Origin: Fibrobacter sp. UWB5
Lineage (GTDB): Bacteria > Fibrobacterota > Fibrobacteria > Fibrobacterales > Fibrobacteraceae
Direction of reading: 5' to 3'
Assembly: GCF_002210295.1 (NCBI RefSeq)
Contig: NZ_MWQH01000014.1
Span: forward strand, 1-40,496
Length of the DNA: 40,496 bases
The notes below the pieces were generated by a model. It did no database searches. It was given only the letters and a program-made list of their open reading frames with translations, and was not told the DNA's origin. The stretch's first letter is position 1; the number at the start of each line of letters is the position of its first letter. This document shows, one piece after another, positions 14,020-24,500 of the stretch. The translations under genes and the position numbers were made by a program.

Positions 14020-15555
14020 ATGGCAAATAAGTGCAAGCGCGGAATTTTGATTAGTAAGACCCCTTACGAAAAACGTATCGCCATCATGGAAGACGGCGAA
14101 CTCGTTGAACTTGTCGTCGAGGGTGTTTCTTCTAACCGAGTTCTGGGCAATATTTATAAGGGCGTGGTCCAGAAGGTGCTTCCGGCACTCAAGGCTGCGT
14201 TCATTGATATTGGCCTTGAAAAGGCAGGCTTTTTGCATCAAGAAGACGCCATGGACAGAAACGAACTTCTCCGCCGCGAATATGGCGACGACGATGACGA
14301 GGGCGGTTCTTCCAAGGAAGTCTCGATTGATGAAATCCTGCAAGAAGGCCAGGAAATCATGGTTCAGGTGGTCAAGGAACCGATTAGCACCAAGGGTGCT
14401 CGTCTGACCACTCACCTGAGCTTTGCAGGTCGTTTCCTCGTGTGCATGCCGGGCACCAACTTCATTGGTGTCTCCAAGCGTGAACGCGACCCGGCCAAGC
14501 GCCGCGAATTCAAGAAGGTGGTCCGCCGCCTCAAGGGTCGCGACGTGGGCTATATCGTTCGTACCAACGGTCTGAACGAATCCGAATTCGAAATCAACAA
14601 GCAGATGCGCGAACTCGAAAGCAAGTGGGAACAGACGAAGTACAACTTCGAAAACCAGCCTGCCGAAACCTGCATCTACGAAGAATCCGATTCTATTGAA
14701 CAGACCGTTCGCGAATACTTCAGCGATAACACCGACTATGTGTATATCGACAACCGCGACGAATACTTTGCCCTGCGCGAATACCTCAAGGTGCTCTCGC
14801 CGGACAAGCTCGACAAGGTGAAGCTCTGGAGTTCCAACGAAAGCCTGTTTGAATACTTCAAGATCGAAAACGACTACGCACGTTCCCTGCAGCGTCAGGT
14901 ACCGCTTCCGCGTGGTGGCAACCTCGTGATTGAACAGACCGAAGCTTTGGTGTCTATCGACGTGAACACCGGACCGAAGGTGCACGGCAAGGACCAGGGT
15001 AAGATCATTCTCGAAACCAACATCGACGCCTGCTACGAAATTGCAAAGCAACTTCGTCTGCGCGACGTGGGTGGCCTGATCATTATCGACTTTATCGATA
15101 TGGAATCCGAAGAAGACAACGAAAAGGTCTACCAGGAATTCCGCAAGGCAATCCGCCGCGACAAGGCCCCGATCAGCCCCGCTCCCATCAGCCAGTTTGG
15201 CCTTATGGAAGTCACCCGTAAGCGCGTCCGCGTGAACCTGATGACCGAAAAGACCGAACGCTGCCCGGTTTGCGACGGCGATGGTCGCATTGCAACGCTC
15301 GAATCCACGCTCGGCATGATCGACCGCTGGATGGCTCGCGCCAAGGCCAAGGGCAAGCTCCGCGAAGTGACCCTCGTGGTAAGCGCCCAGGTGATCGACG
15401 TGCTCTGCAAGGACCACAACCGCATGTTCAACTACTTGGAATACAAGCATGGCATGAGCATCAGCCTGGTCGAAGACGAACACGCCCACATCAACCAGTT
15501 CTGGTTCTACGACAAGAACAACGAAGATATTACCGACCTCTACAAGTTCGTGTAA
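14020..15555 (+). CDS. rng: ribonuclease E/G
   Basis: This endoribonuclease processes rRNA precursors and starts mRNA decay. The start at 14020 (MANKCKRGILIS) follows AGGAG; the longer upstream frame lacks support. The S1 domain (about 38-130) begins NIYKGVVQKVLPALKAAFID and carries an acidic insertion (REYGDDDDEGGSS, 86-98). Catalytic aspartates are D314 (VSIDVNTG) and D357 (IIDFIDM). The zinc link is CPVCDGDG (415-422). At 511 residues without a long C-terminal scaffold it is of RNase G size, and whether it acts as E or G in this organism is open. It is divergent from the SpoIIE gene across 256 nt in which I see no other gene, and it ends at a strong terminator. Confidence 0.95.
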   Translation: MANKCKRGILISKTPYEKRIAIMEDGELVELVVEGVSSNRVLGNIYKGVVQKVLPALKAAFIDIGLEKAGFLHQEDAMDRNELLRREYGDDDDEGGSSKEVSIDEILQEGQEIMVQVVKEPISTKGARLTTHLSFAGRFLVCMPGTNFIGVSKRERDPAKRREFKKVVRRLKGRDVGYIVRTNGLNESEFEINKQMRELESKWEQTKYNFENQPAETCIYEESDSIEQTVREYFSDNTDYVYIDNRDEYFALREYLKVLSPDKLDKVKLWSSNESLFEYFKIENDYARSLQRQVPLPRGGNLVIEQTEALVSIDVNTGPKVHGKDQGKIILETNIDACYEIAKQLRLRDVGGLIIIDFIDMESEEDNEKVYQEFRKAIRRDKAPISPAPISQFGLMEVTRKRVRVNLMTEKTERCPVCDGDGRIATLESTLGMIDRWMARAKAKGKLREVTLVVSAQVIDVLCKDHNRMFNYLEYKHGMSISLVEDEHAHINQFWFYDKNNEDITDLYKFV

Positions 15556-15579
15556 TTCTGCGTGTCGCGAAATTAAAAC

Positions 15580-15612
15580 AGGGCCGCACCTTCAAGGTGC
15601 GACCCTATTTTG
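15580..15612 (+). terminator. terminator of the RNase E/G gene
   Basis: AGGGCCGCACCTT (15580-15592) with AAGGTGCGACCCT (15594-15606), one mismatch, followed by ATTTTGT. It lies 25 nt after the stop. Confidence 0.85.
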
Positions 15613-15655
15613 TATAAATTAATGAATTTGGACCGGAATTAAGATTACCGTGAGC

Positions 15656-15683
15656 AAAAAGCGACCCGGTGTTAACGGGTCGC
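15656..15683 (-). terminator. terminator of pta
   Basis: On the minus strand GCGACCCG and CGGGTCGC (15676-15683 and 15661-15668) pair around a 7-nt loop and are followed by TTTTT. It lies downstream of the pta stop, back to back with the terminator of the RNase gene. Confidence 0.88.
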
Positions 15684-15738
15684 GATTGCGAGAGTGAGGC
15701 GATATCACATTCTTGTAAATGCGATAGAGCCGAATGGT

Positions 15739-17127
15739 CTAATTAGCTTGGACAGCGGTCAAAGCGATCGTGTAAACGATATCTTCCACGAGGGCGCCGC
15801 GGCTCAAGTCGTTCACCGGCTTGGCCAAACCCTGAAGCATCGGGCCAATGGCGATGGTGCCGTGGGCACTGCGCTGCACGGCCTTGTAGCCGATGTTACC
15901 GGCAGAAAGGCTCGGGAACACGAACACGGTTGCCTTGCCGGCGACGGTGCTGCCTGGGGCCTTGAGGGAACCGACGCTCGGCACGGTCGCGGCGTCGTAC
16001 TGCAGCGGGCCATCCACGAGCATTTCGGGGCGGGCTTCCTTCACGATCTTGGTCGCTTCGCGAACCAGGTCTGCATCCGGGCCCTTGCCGCTGTTCATGG
16101 TGCTGTAGCTGAGGAGGGCGACACGGCTCGGGAGGCCGAAGGCCTTCGCGGTGTCGTCGCACTGCTGAGCGATGCCGGCGAGTTCTTCGGCAGTCGGGTT
16201 CAGGTTAATAGCGCAGTCGCCGTAAATGTAAGTCTTGTCCGGCATGCACATGAAGAACACGGAGCTCACGGACTTCACACCCGGAGCGCACTTGATTACC
16301 TGCAATGCGGGGCGCAAGGTGTCGGCGGTAGAATGGATGGCGCCAGAAACAAGGCCATCGACTTCGCCCATCTTAAGCATCATGGTACCAAGCATTACGT
16401 TGTCGGCGAGTGCTGCGCGGGCCTGGTCTTCGGTCATGCCCTTGGATTTGCGGAGTTCCACGAGTGTCGGCACGTACTTTTCGGCAAGTTCTGCAGATGG
16501 TTCAATAATTTCGATATCAGCCGGGAGCGCGACACCCTGTTCCTTGGCGACGGCAAGGATCTCGTCCTTCTTGCCGATGAGCACGGGTACTGCGATGCCG
16601 CGGTCAATCACGAGCTTCGCGGCCTGCACGGTACGCGGTTCAGAACCTTCAGGGAGCACGATGCGCTTCTTGGCCTTGGATGCCTTCAGGAGGAGGCCTG
16701 CGCGGAACATGGCCTGGCTGGTCTTGCGTTCGGCCGGTTCGGCGGCAAGGTCTGCAGCGAGGCACTTGCAGCAGGCGAGCAGGCGCTTGGGGCAGAACAG
16801 GTCGGCGTCTTCGTTGTCGGAATAAATCTTTGCATCGAGGGCGGTAGCCAGAGAGTCGTTGTACTTCTGGGCCATCACGTCGCTCATACCCTGGGCACCT
16901 TCGACCACTACGGCATCCACGGAATCAAAGTCCTGCGAAAGAAAATCGGCTGCGATCTTTTCCATAAGCACGGCGGAATTGTGGGCCTTCAGTTCCTTGG
17001 CGGCTTCGGCACCGTTCACGCAGGGCTTGTAGGTGGCACCGATCAGGCCGGCACCTGCAACTGCATCCATGACTTCTTTGACCTTGGCTTCCATATTGGC
17101 GGAGGCAACCAGATACACTCGATTCAT
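15739..17127 (-). CDS. pta: phosphate acetyltransferase with a shortened N-terminal domain
   Basis: Interconverts acetyl-CoA and acetyl phosphate, used in fermentation to acetate. Residues about 140-460 are a complete PTA_PTB domain: [85 protein letters not shown]. The N-terminal ~135 residues ([11 protein letters not shown]...YKPCVNG...VVVEGAQG) look like a compressed version of the P-loop/BioD-like domain of long Pta enzymes, lacking a Walker A motif and the DRTGG part. Length 462 lies between class I (~330) and class II (~700). Start at 17127 follows AGGAG. The ackA partner is not in the window. Confidence 0.95.
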   Translation of the reverse strand: MNRVYLVASANMEAKVKEVMDAVAGAGLIGATYKPCVNGAEAAKELKAHNSAVLMEKIAADFLSQDFDSVDAVVVEGAQGMSDVMAQKYNDSLATALDAKIYSDNEDADLFCPKRLLACCKCLAADLAAEPAERKTSQAMFRAGLLLKASKAKKRIVLPEGSEPRTVQAAKLVIDRGIAVPVLIGKKDEILAVAKEQGVALPADIEIIEPSAELAEKYVPTLVELRKSKGMTEDQARAALADNVMLGTMMLKMGEVDGLVSGAIHSTADTLRPALQVIKCAPGVKSVSSVFFMCMPDKTYIYGDCAINLNPTAEELAGIAQQCDDTAKAFGLPSRVALLSYSTMNSGKGPDADLVREATKIVKEARPEMLVDGPLQYDAATVPSVGSLKAPGSTVAGKATVFVFPSLSAGNIGYKAVQRSAHGTIAIGPMLQGLAKPVNDLSRGALVEDIVYTIALTAVQAN

Positions 17128-17357
17128 AAAAAACTCCTGTTGATTTGTAAATTCCTCCTAAAAATTAGGATTTTGATACCCCGCAGGCCTCCCATTTTGT
17201 ATTTATTTAGGGGTTTTTATTGGAATTCTCTCCATAACTCTCCTTTTTGCTATAAAAGCCCTACATAGTAAAGTATTGTTTGCTTTAATATAGCGCAAAA
17301 TAAACTATTATTTACTCCGGTTGTCTCTTGTGTGTGGGACATTTATGGAGAGAACGG

Positions 17358-20300
17358 ATGAAGTGCAAAAACTTTTTCCGGGGTTTAGCATTGTGCTTGA
17401 CCCTTTTAGTTGTTAACACATTTGCGCAGGACTGTGTAGCCATAGCCCATGTTATATACGATGGCAATAACCTTTTCTACGCTGATAACGAAGCCAATTT
17501 CAAGTATAAACAACTGAGCAAAGAAGACGACGGTACGTTTAAAGTCTGCTTCACTCAGGAGCGTCTTGAAGGTTCCGACCGACAGGGTAGAGAAGACGTG
17601 CGCCAGTTGCGCTTCGGCTCTTTCTGCGCCGAAGGCAAGGACTCCTGTGCCTCGTACCTGAACGAAGGCAATGAACCCTTCCTCGCCGAACTGTTCCCCG
17701 AGTACAAGAACGGCGTCGACAGCCAACAGGTTTTCCAGGTCTGGCTCCAGATTAACCCCGACGGTACGTTGACCAAGACAACAACCAAGCCGGTCATTGT
17801 GGAACCGGCCAAGAAGACGATCCGTTTCCTCGCCCCGTGGAGCAATACGGGTGTGGTCATTATGCTGAACGGCAAGGCCGACTATACCACTCCGGTGGGT
17901 AGCCCCTACTGCGGTTGGTTCGAATATCGCGCCGTACTGACCCCCAAAGACGCCTACGTGTCATTCAAGCAAACCATCGGTGACTTGCATATCGGTGCCG
18001 AAGGCGCCTCCAAGGAAGAAATTCCCGTGGAACAGGAAATCAAGCTGGATTCCCTGCTGCAAATTTCCGACACCGTCTGGATTGTGGGTTCCAAGTACAG
18101 CGAACCGGAACTCTATACGGAATTCCCTGGCGAACTCGGCGACTGCCCCATCAAGAAGCTTCCGGTCATGATGTTCGACTGGCTGCACGGTCCAGGCTCC
18201 GACGAAGAAAACACCAAGGCCCAGGCCGGCACCACGAGTCAGGACTTCGGTACGGGTGGCTGTAAGAACGATAACGGCCACCAGGTCATGAGGAACATGG
18301 TCGAACGAGAACTGGGCCCCAACGGCGTTCCTGTTCCTGCTTCGAATTTCCCGAGCAACTGTAAGACGACCGAACACCTCGGCAACTGGTTCTTGCCCGA
18401 AGTCGTAGCAACCGACGCCGCCGGCAATAGCTACACTAACGCCACCTGCCGCGACCTCGAACTCTCGCTCACTGACGACGGTTTCTGGTTTGGCCAGAAG
18501 AACAAGGAAAGCCCCGAAAAGGGTCTGTTCTTCCTGGATGACTTCCAGTTCCTCGACGAAGCTGGCACTGTCCCGAACCCCATGTACGACAGCATCCTGG
18601 GCGATTCGACTATCGGTCGCCACAACTACGGCTTTACCATGAAGATCCAGGCCACCTTCGAATACGTGCCTGGCCAGTACTTTGAATTCCTGGGTGACGA
18701 CGACGTGTGGGTGTTCATCAACAACAAGCTGGTGGTGGACATCGGCGGTCAGCACACGCAGATCGAAGGCAAGGTCAAGCTCGATACCATCGGCAAGAAC
18801 AATCCTGCAGACAAGTTAATTCCGGGCGAAACGTATTCCTTCCACATCTTCTACGCCGAACGTCACCGCAACGAATCGAATTTCAAGATGCGCACTTCCA
18901 TGGACTTGAAGGCCGAAGCCAGCATGTTCCTCACCGACCTTTCGGACGACCCGAAGTTGATTATCAAGGAAGTGTGGCAGATCGTGCGCGAAACGGTTCT
19001 CGCTTGCGACTTCTCCACGAGCCCCGAAAAGCAGCACACCGAACGCGGTCCGTCTAACTTTACCCTTTACGGCAAGAGCCTCGACAAGAACGGTATCGCC
19101 CTCAAGACGCTTGATTCCGCCTACTACAGCGGCATCACGGTGAGCGATGACTTTACCAAGATTACCATCGATACCAAGGCTATCACCAAGGCCCAGGCCC
19201 TGCCGCCGGGAAACTATTACGTCCGCGTGCGCCTCAAGAGCAACCCGGATGACTACAAGGATATTCCGTTTACCATCGAACCTTACGAACTGCCGAACCT
19301 CGCGTTTGCAAGCGTCAAGGATTCCACCTACTTTATCGTAGACTTCGATACGCAAGATACGATTAATTTCACGGAATACTGGAGCGCCTTCGGTAACGAA
19401 GTCAGCCGCGACGTGTCGAGCGATTCCCTGCCCATCAACTTGGACAAGACCGAAAAGATGTGGGCTGGCCGCTCTTACCCCGTGCACATCATGTATGCCG
19501 AAGAATGGGCCTCCATCTATAGCGGCATCGCGGTGCAAGTCAAGGCCTCGACTCCGAACCTGACCATTTGCGATTCGACGGGCAAGCCCATTACCGAAAT
19601 CGTGTTGATGGAAGGCCGCGCAAGCTTCTACGTGAAGGCCACCGACGAAGTGGTCGACGGCGTGCTTACCTTGACTACGGCCGGCGCCAAGAACAAGGAA
19701 ATTCACTGGACCAAGATCAATATTGCAGTACCGCCGGTACCGCAGATCGAAGCCGCCTACATTTACGACCGCACCGGTGACGGACGCGCCGACAGCATTT
19801 GGATCAAGCTGAACAAGGCGATTGACAACCGCACGGTCATCGACTCGGTCAAGTATATCTTCCAGGAAGAAAACGAAGACTACAAGAAGACCAAGGTTGC
19901 CTACAAGATCAGCAATTACAAGGTCGGCGATATTTCCATTTCGCTTTCCGCTGAAGGCTCTAGCTTCGAACCGTCTATCTTTACTGGCCGCAGGACGAAC
20001 AATAGCGACTTGTTCAGCCTGGTCAACATCTGGTACACCTATACCGGCGACGACGGCAAGCCCGCCATATTCCCGGTAGACGGCTCGCTCACCGACAAGG
20101 TTGGCCCTGTCATTGTCGCTGCCGAAGTCAAGTACCTGAAGGACGGCAACACCCAGCTTGCTCTTGAATTCAGCGAAGGCATTAACGGCACCGACGCGAA
20201 CACCGAATTCTTCCGCTTCCACTGCTGGAAAAACAACGTGCAAGACAGCGCCGTCAAGAGCGCAAGCGATATCTTGACCACTCCCGAAAACGAATGGAAG

Positions 20301-21275
20301 CTGATTTTCCCGAAGGGCCTCGATACCGACGTGGTGCCTGCCGTGGGCGACTCCGTGCGCTTTATGCCGCCGTCCCAGCTCGGTATGGCGCTTGACCTCG
20401 TAGACGTTGGCCCGCATGAACTGAACCCCTGGATTCGCATTACCGGCGAACAGAAGGTGACCGTGACCAGCCCGAAGGTGGTAAGCCTCTCGACGGAATC
20501 CGAAACCTTCGACAGCGCCCGCGCCATTATCCGGAGCGAAGAAGCGACCGTGCCCAAGCTGGTGGGTGGCGAAACTGTGCTGACCGCCGAACAGGTGGCC
20601 GCCGAATACGGCACGCAGGGCCATTACCTGGGGGACCTCGACATGGCTGAACTCGTGGAAAACGAAATCGCCGAAATCGTGAAGGCCGTCCAGAATCCGG
20701 ACAACGGCAAGCTCGTCAACAAGGACGAAGCCAAGGCCGCCGAAAAGGAAGGTGTCATCCCGCGCACCTACACCATCGAAGAAGTCATTGCCAAGGTGGA
20801 ATCCGGCGAAATGTCGATCAAGGATGCCCAGAAGAAGTTCGACCTGAACCCGGTCATCGTAGATGCTTACGAAAACGGCCTGTTGAACAAGGAAAACTTG
20901 AAGAACTACCAGAGCGGCACTCCGGCCGATGTCCAGAAGATCGTAAGCTCTGTTGCCGACAAGACCGAACTGCGCTACGAATCGATCTACTATTCGAGCC
21001 TGGGTCACTACGTGAACAGCCATTCGGGCACCATTACCTGCAACGACGACATCTTCAAGGCCAACGGTTCCAAGAACTGCCTCGAAAACAACGGCAGACT
21101 CTTCTTGGCCTGGAATATGCGTTCGGATAGCGGTCGCCTGGCGGCAACGGGTGTCTACATCGCCCGCCTCAAGTTCCGTATCAAGGTGAACACCAAGGTC
21201 ATTACCGACCGCACCCAGGACTTCCTGTGGGGTGTGCGCCGCGGCCAGGTGAACGCCATCGACCTCGGAATTTAG
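17358..21275 (+). CDS. fibro-slime domain protein 1 (1,305 aa), exported
   Basis: Start at 17358 (MKCKNFF) because GGAG lies 8 nt upstream; a TTG at 17328 opens the frame earlier. A signal peptide ends near NTFAQ (residue ~24). The PA14-like fibro-slime domain (TIGR02148) spans about 260-520: MMFDWLHG, CRDLELSL, GLFFLDDFQFLDE, FEFLGDDDVWVFINNK, VVDIGGQH, FHIFYAERH. Such proteins are surface or outer-membrane proteins of Fibrobacter tied to cellulose adhesion. Further on there is DRTGDGRADSIWIKL, a Ca-loop-like DxxGDG segment (about 805), and a long Ig-like part. The C-terminus (LFLAWNMRSDSGRLAATGVY, about 1248-1268) resembles FlgD-type Ig ends on secreted proteins. It is paralogous over its whole length to the next gene and ends at a terminator, so the two are separate units. 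Confidence 0.93.
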   Translation: MKCKNFFRGLALCLTLLVVNTFAQDCVAIAHVIYDGNNLFYADNEANFKYKQLSKEDDGTFKVCFTQERLEGSDRQGREDVRQLRFGSFCAEGKDSCASYLNEGNEPFLAELFPEYKNGVDSQQVFQVWLQINPDGTLTKTTTKPVIVEPAKKTIRFLAPWSNTGVVIMLNGKADYTTPVGSPYCGWFEYRAVLTPKDAYVSFKQTIGDLHIGAEGASKEEIPVEQEIKLDSLLQISDTVWIVGSKYSEPELYTEFPGELGDCPIKKLPVMMFDWLHGPGSDEENTKAQAGTTSQDFGTGGCKNDNGHQVMRNMVERELGPNGVPVPASNFPSNCKTTEHLGNWFLPEVVATDAAGNSYTNATCRDLELSLTDDGFWFGQKNKESPEKGLFFLDDFQFLDEAGTVPNPMYDSILGDSTIGRHNYGFTMKIQATFEYVPGQYFEFLGDDDVWVFINNKLVVDIGGQHTQIEGKVKLDTIGKNNPADKLIPGETYSFHIFYAERHRNESNFKMRTSMDLKAEASMFLTDLSDDPKLIIKEVWQIVRETVLACDFSTSPEKQHTERGPSNFTLYGKSLDKNGIALKTLDSAYYSGITVSDDFTKITIDTKAITKAQALPPGNYYVRVRLKSNPDDYKDIPFTIEPYELPNLAFASVKDSTYFIVDFDTQDTINFTEYWSAFGNEVSRDVSSDSLPINLDKTEKMWAGRSYPVHIMYAEEWASIYSGIAVQVKASTPNLTICDSTGKPITEIVLMEGRASFYVKATDEVVDGVLTLTTAGAKNKEIHWTKINIAVPPVPQIEAAYIYDRTGDGRADSIWIKLNKAIDNRTVIDSVKYIFQEENEDYKKTKVAYKISNYKVGDISISLSAEGSSFEPSIFTGRRTNNSDLFSLVNIWYTYTGDDGKPAIFPVDGSLTDKVGPVIVAAEVKYLKDGNTQLALEFSEGINGTDANTEFFRFHCWKNNVQDSAVKSASDILTTPENEWKLIFPKGLDTDVVPAVGDSVRFMPPSQLGMALDLVDVGPHELNPWIRITGEQKVTVTSPKVVSLSTESETFDSARAIIRSEEATVPKLVGGETVLTAEQVAAEYGTQGHYLGDLDMAELVENEIAEIVKAVQNPDNGKLVNKDEAKAAEKEGVIPRTYTIEEVIAKVESGEMSIKDAQKKFDLNPVIVDAYENGLLNKENLKNYQSGTPADVQKIVSSVADKTELRYESIYYSSLGHYVNSHSGTITCNDDIFKANGSKNCLENNGRLFLAWNMRSDSGRLAATGVYIARLKFRIKVNTKVITDRTQDFLWGVRRGQVNAIDLGI

Positions 21276-21297
21276 GCTAAAATCGCAAATTTTTTGG

Positions 21298-21323
21298 AAA
21301 ACGCCCGAAAGGGCGTTTTTTTG
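21298..21323 (+). terminator. terminator between the fibro-slime genes
   Basis: AAAACGCCC (21298-21306), GAAA tetraloop, GGGCGTTTT (21311-21319) running into a T7 tract. It is a near-ideal intrinsic terminator 22 nt after the stop of the first gene. The following ~185 nt up to 21510 is AT-rich, with small palindromes TACAATATTGTA and GTACGTAC near 21455-21480, and presumably holds the promoter of the second gene. Confidence 0.9.
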
Positions 21324-21510
21324 TTCTCAAAAAAAATCGCCGTCTTTTTCGGGAATTTTACCCCCAAAATATGCCGTTTACACGATTGTTAATCAGAATT
21401 AACCCTTTTCTGTTCTCGTCCAGTTGATTTTTTTGAAAAAAAAATTTATTTCTACAATACAATATTGTAAAAAGTACGTACAGTTAGGCCTATGGCCCTA
21501 GGAGATGTGG

Positions 21511-24500
21511 ATGAGGTGTAATATGTTCAAGAGAGCAACTCAGTTGCTCGCTTTGCTTGTCCCCGCGACTTTCGCGGCGACGTATACGCTTACAACTACT
21601 TTTGAAGGCGACCTTTACTACGCTATTTACGACAATTCCGATGGTACGTGGGCTAAAGAATGTGCTAGGCTCTCTAGAGACCTGAGATTCAACATTAATA
21701 GCCGCAGGGATTTGCCGAACTACGAACTCAACGTCTATACCGACGAAGCCTGCCAGACCCACCTGATTCAAGACGGCGTGTCGTTTAGCGACTTGTTTCC
21801 GACTTCCCAGCAGGCAAGAATCACCGTTTCGAACGATGGGACTTGGTCGTTCACCAGTGGCCGTACTCCCACTGGCCCCGGCGTTAATCCGGGCGTTCCG
21901 GGCGGCGATAATCCGGGCAACCCGGGAGAAGACAATCCGGGTGGCAATCCCGGTGGCGATGTCACCGTTGGCGAAGGCATGAAGGTTATCGCCTTCTTTA
22001 CGCCTTGGACCAACACCAACGCGCAGGTGTATGTAGACGGCGCCCCCACGGCCATGATTCCGCTGGACAACTATTGCGGATGGTTCATTGCGGCTGTCAA
22101 GGTCCCCGCCGAAAACTTTGGAGTTTACTTTAAGCAGACCATCGGCGGCAACTTTGTCGGTGCGAATGGTCTTACGGCTACTGAACCCACCATTGCAACC
22201 GAAATCAAGCTCGACTCCGTGGCCGCCCTCAGCGATACCGTTTGGGTCAAGGGCAACCAGGAAGGCGAACCCGGTGTTTACGCAGAACACCCCGCCGGCA
22301 TTTTGGGCGACTGCCCGGTCAAGAAACTCCCGGTCATGATGTTCGACTGGCTGCACGGCAGCAAGGGCGATACCGACAGGGAAGGACGTAACGGAGACCC
22401 TGCTAACGGAATCAGTGCGGACTTCGGTTCTGGCGGATGTAGCGCTAGCCCCATGCGTGGCATGGTGGACACCCAGCTCGGTGCAAACGGCGTCCCGGTT
22501 CCGGCAACTCCGTTCCCCGAAAACTGCAAGATTACCGATCATTTGGCCTACTGGTTTGTGCCGGAATCCTTGGCAGTCGATGCCCAGGGCAACAAGCTCA
22601 CCAACATGACTTGCCGCGACCTCTACATCTCTATGGATAAAGAGGGCTTCTGGCTGGCCGAAATTTCGAAGGATGCAATTTCCAAGGGTAACGAAGCCAA
22701 CAGGGGCGGCATGTTCCTGCTCGACGATTTCCAGTACCTCGACGAAGCCGGTACCATTCCGAACCCCTATTTCGACCAGTTGACTGGCGGTAGCGACAAC
22801 AAGCGTCACAACTTCGGCTTTACCATGAAGGTACACGCCACGTTCGAATACATTCCGGGCCAGTACTTCGACTTCCTGGGCGATGATGACGTGTGGGTGT
22901 TCATTAACAACAAGCTGGTGGTGGACATTGGCGGTCAGCACGCTCAGGTGGCAGGCGCCGTAGATTTGGATACTCTCGGCCTTACTCCGGGTGAAACCTA
23001 TCCCTTCCATATTTTCTACGCTGAACGCCATACCAGTTCTTCGAACTTCCGTATGCACACTTCGATCGACCTCAAGACCGAAGCTAGCATCATGCTCAAG
23101 AACCCGACCAACGACCCGTCCGTGATCGACAGGGAAGTCTGGCAGAAGATCCGCAAGAACAAGCTCGCCTGCGACTTTACCGAAGGCGAAAAGGAACTCA
23201 CGCTGGAACGCGGTTCCTCCATCTTTACGCTGTTCGGCGGCAACCTGCCCTCTAACGGTGTAGAACTCGATACGGCCGGCATGTGGTTCGGCGGTATTAC
23301 CGTGAACAAGGAATTCGATACCTTTAGAATCGACAAGGAATCTATCAAGGATAACCGCGGACTTGCTCCGGGCACGTACTACCTGCGCGTAACGCTCCGC
23401 TCCGACAACACCCAGTACAAGGACGTGTACTTTGTGGTGGGCGCCTACGCATTGCCGAACATCGTGTACACCGACTCCACTGGCAAGGTCCTCGGTTCTA
23501 CCGTTCGTAGCGATTCCCTGCCGCTCAACATGAACAAGAATGTTGTGATGTGGGTGGGCCAGTCTTACAAGGTCTACGTGCAGTACGCCGAAGACTGGGC
23601 CAACGACGATGTCGTTTATCCGACCACCAACGATGCCGCCTTGATTCCTTGCGACTCGCTGGGTAACCCGATTACCGAAGTCAAGCTCGTAAACGGCAAG
23701 GGTTCGTTCTACGTGAAGGCCGTGGGTGAACTTTGGGGCGGCGCCCTGTATGTGAAGGGCCAGGCTTCGGGTAACACCGCAATCTGGAACAGCATCAACT
23801 TCCAGTTGCCGCCGGTACCGCAGATCGAGCTTGCGCAAATCTTTGACCGCGACGGCGATGGCCGCGGCGACAGTATCTGGATGAAGTTTGATGGCACGCT
23901 CGGTGGCAAGAATGCGCTGGACTCCGTCAAGTTCATCTTCAACTCCGCCAAGAACGCAAGATTCAGCAACGCCTACAAGGCTAATTACAGGGACGGTTCC
24001 ACCGAAGCTTCTATCGTTGCCAATGGCACCGGCTTCAACAGCGCCATCTTTACGGGTGACTCCACCGGTAAGGTGTACACCGGCCTTGTGAAGGTCTGGT
24101 ACACCTATACCGATAACGGCAAGCGCTCCGTGTTCCCGGCAGATGGCGCACTGCAAGACCAGATCGGACCTATCGTCACCAAGGCTGAAGTTTCTTACAT
24201 GAAGGATGGTAACACGCAGCTTGAACTCAGCTTCAGCGAAGCCATTCAGAATAAGGAAAAGACTTCTGACATCTTTAATTTCCACGTATGGAATAACGGA
24301 ATCATGAGCACTGCCGTCAAGTCTGCAAGTGATATCTCTGCGACTGCTCCGAACCAGTGGACGCTCATCTTCCCGAAGGGGAACGATAACGACTTTATTC
24401 CGGCCGTGGGCGACTCCGTGCGTTTCGCTCCGACAATGAGCGCCGCTTTCGCTCTGGACATGGTGAATGTAGGTCCGCACGCAAACAACCCGTGGGTACG

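Noticed and set aside
17156-17170. Palindrome TCCTAA-AAA-TTAGGA upstream of pta as an operator
   Set aside because: It is only 6 bp per arm in AT-rich DNA, which is expected by chance, and no second copy was seen.
21870-21970. Collagen-like repeat protein
   Set aside because: The GVNPGVPGGDNPGNP stretch is only about 35 residues and lacks regular Gly-X-Y triplets; it is a flexible linker.
21490-24480. A 996-codon open frame antisense to the second fibro-slime gene
   Set aside because: The plus strand has the full domain structure and codon pattern; long antisense frames arise from the strong codon bias here. The same holds for the long antisense frames over ahcY (9316-10965), the SpoIIE gene (11124-13004), RNase E/G (14017-15489), pta (15694-17268), fibro-slime 1 (18816-21023), pfkA (26279-27670) and the kinase (27861-29684).
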